A stretch of 64,000 bases of DNA, from the NCBI GenBank assembly GCA_002698985.1, contig PAAY01000064.1, positions 1-64,000 on the forward strand. The letters are read 5' to 3'. The position numbers and the translations under genes were made by a program. The notes beneath the pieces were generated by a model. That model searched no databases, had not been told where the DNA came from, and worked only from the letters and a program-made list of their open reading frames with translations. Positions 59,401 through 64,000 of the stretch are shown here, piece after piece. The stretch comes from Saprospirales bacterium. Lineage in GTDB: Bacteria; Bacteroidota; Bacteroidia; Chitinophagales; Saprospiraceae. Positions within the stretch are counted from its first letter, which is position 1. The number at the start of each line of letters is the position of its first letter.

Positions 59401-60225
59401 TCAACGATTGGATTTTCCATTTGCACTAGGTTGGTCCGGTCTGCCATTTTTGCCGTCCTTCCGGGCCTTGCGCTCTTTGCCGTTTTCGTTGGTCTTGTCA
59501 CCCAGCAGTCCAAGCATTTCCAGCGCTTTTTCTGAAGCAGTTTGCTCGGCGCTCTTTTTGTTGAAGTCATCGGCGGTGGCCAATTTTTTACCATCAACAA
59601 GCACGGCAACTTTGAAACGATCCCGTTTCTCGAATTTGTAGCGTGCCACCAGCTTGTAGGCTACCGTCTGACCATTCTTCTGGCAATGTTCCAAAAGCTG
59701 GCTCTTGTAGTTGTCATCATAGCTCTCCAGCTCGTGCACATCCACATAGTTTCTCAGAATCTTGTTGATGACGAAGCGCTTTGTTCCTTTGTAACCGGAC
59801 TCCAGGTAAACCGCTCCCACCAGGGCTTCAACGGCATTGCCGAGCATGGAGCGGCTCAGTCGGGTCTGGCTGTATTCCTGCAACAGCACATCCAAGCCCA
59901 TCTTGTCGCCAATCTTGTTGAGGGTGTTTCGCTTCACAATTTTGGAGCGCATCTTCGTCAGAAAGCCCTCGTTGGCGTTTGGGTATTTCTGGAACAGGTA
60001 CTCGGCCACCACGGTGCCTAAAACGGCATCGCCCAGGTACTCCAGGCGCTCGTTGTTTTGCATGGCGTAGGCCTTGTCAGAAGGGTTGCTCTTGTGAGAA
60101 AAGGCGAGTTTGAAAAGCCCGATCCGTGCCGGGGTGAATCCGAGAATGGGTCTGATCTTCTTCGCAAATTCTTTGTCCCGGTGAAAGAATTTGTTGCGCA
60201 AACGTAAAAGTAGCCTTACCAACAT
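59401..60225 (-). CDS. rnc: Ribonuclease III
   Basis: NNERLEYLGDAVLGTVVAEYLFQKYPNANEGFLTKMRSKIVKR; GNAVEALVGAVYLESGYKGTKRFV; C-terminal dsRBD. Confidence 0.96.
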   Translation of the reverse strand: MLVRLLLRLRNKFFHRDKEFAKKIRPILGFTPARIGLFKLAFSHKSNPSDKAYAMQNNERLEYLGDAVLGTVVAEYLFQKYPNANEGFLTKMRSKIVKRNTLNKIGDKMGLDVLLQEYSQTRLSRSMLGNAVEALVGAVYLESGYKGTKRFVINKILRNYVDVHELESYDDNYKSQLLEHCQKNGQTVAYKLVARYKFEKRDRFKVAVLVDGKKLATADDFNKKSAEQTASEKALEMLGLLGDKTNENGKERKARKDGKNGRPDQPSANGKSNR

Positions 60226-60583
60226 TTTGCATCATTAATGCACAAAAATCCCGTTTTCCTGCACGGGGCAGTTGCGCGGTTCTAAAGCCAAATCTCTACC
60301 GTACAGAACAGTTATAACACGGCAGATCCTTCAATAAAAAGGGTTGACAAAAATGCCTGCTGGTATTAAGGCTGGCCAGGCCGGGAACGGATGCGGGTTA
60401 CAGGTCGAAATCAATCAGTAAGAAGACCCCTAACTCGCATGACTGTGGGTATTCCGGCTTTTCAACTGTCAAAAAAGGACAGTAAAGAGCAGCCCCAAAA
60501 TATTTGCTAACAGGCAGGATGTGCAGTTGGGTTCAAGGCATTTTGGTGTTCTCAACTCGATGCCCAACGGCACATCCCGTTTA

Positions 60584-61831
60584 TCAACCTTTGTATTTCC
60601 TGACAATCACCGATGCGTTGTGACCACCGAAGCCGAAAGTGTTGCTGAGCATGGCATTCACTTCTTTTTCCTGGGCTTCGTTAAAGGTCAGGTTGAGCTT
60701 CGGATCGATCTCCGGATCATCGGTGAAGTGATTGATCGTCGGCGGAACAAAGTTATTATTTATTGCCAGAACTCCGGCAATGGCTTCAATGGCACCTGCA
60801 GCCCCCAGCAAATGGCCGGTCATGGACTTGGTAGAACTGATGTTCAACTTGTAGGCTGCCTCACCAAACACCTGCTGGATGGCTTTGATCTCAGAAACAT
60901 CACCCAGCGGAGTGGAGGTTCCGTGCACATTGATGTAGTCAATATCTTCAGGATTCATGCCAGCCTCTTCCAGGGCCAGTTCCATCACTTTGGCAGCACC
61001 CAGTCCTTCAGGGTGCGGAGCAGTGATGTGATAGGCATCGGCAGTGGCCGCAGCGCCAACTACTTCGCCGTAAATGGTGGCTCCTCTTTTAAGGGCATGC
61101 TCCAACTCTTCCAGTACAAATGCACCGGCACCTTCGCCCAGTACAAAGCCATCGCGTTCAGCATCGAAAGGACGGGAAGCCGTCAGGTAATCATCATTGC
61201 GGGTTGACAGCGCTTTCATGGCACTGAAGCCACCAAGGCCGACCTGCGTGACTGCTGCCTCAGCACCACCGGTGACAACTACATCGTTGCGGCCGATGCG
61301 GATGGCATCGTAAGCAGCCATGATGGCGTGGGTAGAGGATGCACAGGCTGAAACAGTGCTGTAGTTGATACCCCGGAAACCGTACTTCATGGAAATGAGG
61401 CCCGGCGCGATGTCGATGATCATTTTCGGTATGAGGAAGGGATTGAAGCGCGGCACACCTTCGCGGTGGGCGTGGGCCTCTATTTCCTCTTCAAGGGTTT
61501 TCATTCCTCCGATACCGGAAGCGAAGATCACACCGGTGCGATCCATATCCAGCTTTTCCAGGTCCAGCCCTGACATTTGAATCGCCTCGTCAGCGGCTAC
61601 CATGGCATAGACCGAAAAGCGATCCTGGCGGCGCAGTTCTTTGCGATCGATGAAATCTTCAGGATTAAAGTTCTTCAGTTCGCAGGCAAACTGCGTTTTG
61701 TAAGAAGAGGTATCGAAGTAAGTGATGGGGTTGGCACCACTCACGCCATTGCGCAAGCCTTCGAGGTATGCCTGTGTATTGTTTCCAATGGGCGTCAGCG
61801 CACCCATTCCTGTAATTACAACCCTTCTCAT
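60584..61831 (-). CDS. fabF: Beta-ketoacyl-ACP synthase II
   Basis: RRVVITGMGALTPIGNNTQAYLEGLRNGVSGANPI; STVSACASSTHAIMAAYDAIRIGRNDVVVTGGAEAAV; NVHGTSTPLGDVSE; SSTKSMTGHLLGAAGAIEAI. Confidence 0.98.
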   Translation of the reverse strand: MRRVVITGMGALTPIGNNTQAYLEGLRNGVSGANPITYFDTSSYKTQFACELKNFNPEDFIDRKELRRQDRFSVYAMVAADEAIQMSGLDLEKLDMDRTGVIFASGIGGMKTLEEEIEAHAHREGVPRFNPFLIPKMIIDIAPGLISMKYGFRGINYSTVSACASSTHAIMAAYDAIRIGRNDVVVTGGAEAAVTQVGLGGFSAMKALSTRNDDYLTASRPFDAERDGFVLGEGAGAFVLEELEHALKRGATIYGEVVGAAATADAYHITAPHPEGLGAAKVMELALEEAGMNPEDIDYINVHGTSTPLGDVSEIKAIQQVFGEAAYKLNISSTKSMTGHLLGAAGAIEAIAGVLAINNNFVPPTINHFTDDPEIDPKLNLTFNEAQEKEVNAMLSNTFGFGGHNASVIVRKYKG

Positions 61832-61920
61832 ACAATCAATTTGTGAAGGACAGCAATGTAATGTCGGAATGTAAAAAAAGCAGGAGCTGTCCGGTGAAAG
61901 AACTTCTCAGAAGAGAAATC

Positions 61921-61955
61921 AAAAACCGGAGAGTTTGAAACTCCGCCGGTTTTTG
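61921..61955 (-). terminator. Hairpin between acpP and fabF
   Basis: AAAAACCGGAGAGTTTGAAACTCCGCCGGTTTTT; possible attenuator/processing site within the acpP-fabF unit. Confidence 0.55.
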
Positions 61956-61980
61956 ATTGAAAGACAAAATTGCTGGGAGC

Positions 61981-62217
61981 TTACTTGGTGTTGGCTTCCA
62001 GATATTCGATGGCCTGGCCTACTGTTTGGATTTTTTCAGCCTGCTCATCCGGGATGGAAATGTCAAATTCCTTTTCCAGTTCCATGATCAGCTCAACAGT
62101 GTCAAGTGAGTCAGCACCGAGGTCATTGGTGAATGAAGCCTCCGGAGTAATCTCTGACTCGTCAACGCCCAACTTGTCAACGATGATCTTGGTAACGCGT
62201 TCTGCAATGCTAGACAT
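61981..62217 (-). CDS. acpP: Acyl carrier protein
   Basis: [63 protein letters not shown]; start set to the ATG at 62217. Confidence 0.97.
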   Translation of the reverse strand: MSSIAERVTKIIVDKLGVDESEITPEASFTNDLGADSLDTVELIMELEKEFDISIPDEQAEKIQTVGQAIEYLEANTK

Positions 62218-62596
62218 AAGCGAAACTCTTTTAGAATGTGTTTGTGAAATTTTCCGCAAAGAAAGAGATTATACCCCTATTCAAAAAAATATTTCCCAGA
62301 CAATTTGGATGCACCAAAGTGGCAAGCAGCGTAGTTTAGCAGTTGAACGGGGCCTGCCGGGCAGGTACCCGGGGCAGTAAAAATTCATGGCTCTGTTGGA
62401 CAGAAAAGCCCAGAGACGTACTTTTGGCCCTCTTCTTTGGCAGGTACCGCTGATTGATCAGGAAGTGGTATTTGCAACATGGCCCGCATTACCAGATACT
62501 ACCAAGCATTTTACACACTTTCACAAAACGGAGGACTGAGGAGAAAGCTTAGATCAGCCTGCTTGATGCCCTCCCCATTTGCTTTTCAGCAAGTTT

Positions 62597-64000
62597 ATGA
62601 ATGACACTTTTCATAATAATACCAAAATAGTGGCCACCGTCGGTCCGGCCAGCAGCAGCTACGAAGTTTTGCTGAGCCTCGTCAAAGCCGGTGTAGATGT
62701 TTTTCGTCTCAACTTTTCCCACGGCGACCACGAGGCACACCGCAAGGTCATCCAGCACATCACCTATATCAACGAGACTTACGACACCCACGTCGGCATC
62801 CTTGCTGACCTGCAGGGACCCAAGCTCCGCGTAGGCCAGATCAAAGACGAGCCCCTGATGCTGGAAGATGGCGATGAAATCACCTTCGTCAATTACGAAT
62901 GCGAGGGAACCAAAGAACACATCTACATGAGCTATCAAAGGCTTGCCAAAGATGTGAATGTGGGCGAAGTCATCCTCGTTGACGACGGAAAGATCCGGCT
63001 GGAAGTGGTGGACACCAATAAAAAGGACACCGTCAGGCTAAAAGTGCTCAATGGCGGACCCTTGAAATCCAGAAAAGGCGTCAACCTCCCCAACACGAAA
63101 GTCAGCCTGCCGGCCCTGACCGAGAAAGACCTCAATGACCTGGATTTCATCCTGACCCAGCCCGTCAACTGGATTGCACTCTCTTTCGTCCGTTCGCCAA
63201 AAGACATCAAAGACCTTCGGCAACGCATCGAAAAGCGGGGCCACCCGGCCAAAATCATCGCCAAGATTGAAAAGCCTGAGGCCCTTACCAATATCGACAA
63301 GATCATCAAAGCCTCCAATGGCATCATGATCGCCCGCGGTGACCTGGGTATTGAGGTGCCCATCGAAAACCTGGCCCTCATCCAGAAAAACATCATCCGA
63401 AAGTGCCTGCAGCGGGCCAGACCTGTCATCGTTGCCACCCAGATGATGGAATCGATGATCGACAACCCGACGCCCTCCCGGCCGGAGGTGACGGACGTGG
63501 CCAATGCCGTCCTGGACGGCACCGATGCCGTGATGCTGAGCGGAGAAACCGCTGTGGGCAAATATCCCGTAGAGGTCATTCAGACCATGAACAAGATCAT
63601 CGCTGCGGTGGAAAATGACGAGAGCTTTTATGTGGAACCACCCCGTGCCGTGCCGAAAGCCAGCACCTTCCACAGCGATGTCATTTGTTTTGCCGCTGTT
63701 GATGTTGCCGAAGAAATAAGTGCCAAAGCCCTGATTGGACTGACTGTCCAGGGTTATACCGCTTTCAAGATTTCATCCTGCCGGCCCAAGCGAAAGATCT
63801 TCATTTTCTCAGATCGCATGCACATGCTGGCCACCCTTAACCTGGTTTGGGGCGTTCAGAGTTTTTACTACGACAAGTTCACCACCACCGATGACACCAT
63901 TACCGACGTGGTTGACATTTTGAAGAAGCATGGAAAAGTCGAAGTAGGTGATTACGTCGTAAACGTAGGGGCCATGCCCCTCCAGGCCCGCAAGCGAACC
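62597..64000 (+). CDS. pyk: Pyruvate kinase (3'-truncated by window edge)
   Basis: Read directly: MNDTFHNNTKIVATVGPASSSYEVLLSLVKAGVDVFRLNFSHGDHEAH...GVNLPNTKVSLPALTEKD...IMIARGDLGIEVP...ATQMMESMIDNPTPSRPEVTDVANAVLDGTDAVMLSGETAVGKYPVE; absent from the ORF track because it runs off the window. Confidence 0.95.
   Translation, partial: MNDTFHNNTKIVATVGPASSSYEVLLSLVKAGVDVFRLNFSHGDHEAHRKVIQHITYINETYDTHVGILADLQGPKLRVGQIKDEPLMLEDGDEITFVNYECEGTKEHIYMSYQRLAKDVNVGEVILVDDGKIRLEVVDTNKKDTVRLKVLNGGPLKSRKGVNLPNTKVSLPALTEKDLNDLDFILTQPVNWIALSFVRSPKDIKDLRQRIEKRGHPAKIIAKIEKPEALTNIDKIIKASNGIMIARGDLGIEVPIENLALIQKNIIRKCLQRARPVIVATQMMESMIDNPTPSRPEVTDVANAVLDGTDAVMLSGETAVGKYPVEVIQTMNKIIAAVENDESFYVEPPRAVPKASTFHSDVICFAAVDVAEEISAKALIGLTVQGYTAFKISSCRPKRKIFIFSDRMHMLATLNLVWGVQSFYYDKFTTTDDTITDVVDILKKHGKVEVGDYVVNVGAMPLQARKRT

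Overview
This window is a chromosomal segment of a Bacteroidota bacterium. Gene content (SprA, PorP/SprF, gliding/T9SS C-terminal domains, the -33 TTTG / -7 TAnnTTTG promoter type) suggests the Saprospiria/Lewinella-like side, by recognition only. Most of it is ordinary core genome: moeA/moaA, lspA, hemA, atpDC, dacB, sprA-ruvA, mnmE, uvrA, a fused 5-oxoprolinase, rnc, fabF, acpP and the start of pyk, plus type IX secretion components and cargo (OmpA/PD40 protein, PorP/SprF, a 2362-aa adhesin, an M4 metallopeptidase, several sorting-domain proteins). No rRNA, tRNA, CRISPR array or transposase was recognised. Strongest unexplained observations: (1) an AT-rich ~2.2-kb island directly downstream of uvrA, closed by a second 89-bp copy of the uvrA 3' end (86/89 identical, all 3 differences synonymous), like the scar of integration at a gene 3' end. 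(2) Inside it, a 6-bladed beta-propeller-like T9SS cargo gene preceded, 23 nt upstream, by an unannotated reading frame (signal peptide plus a tail with 12 Cys in 73 residues) interrupted by two in-frame stops. (3) A strongly over-represented directional word, TTTnCCGAAGG, found in coding and intergenic DNA on both strands and once as an inverted pair forming an intergenic hairpin; this resembles the genomic behaviour of DNA-uptake signal sequences. (4) A 19-bp-period array of four mini-hairpins with compensatory stem changes. (5) A translationally coupled nucleotidyltransferase-like (DUF6932-like) gene pair next to a compound palindromic repeat.
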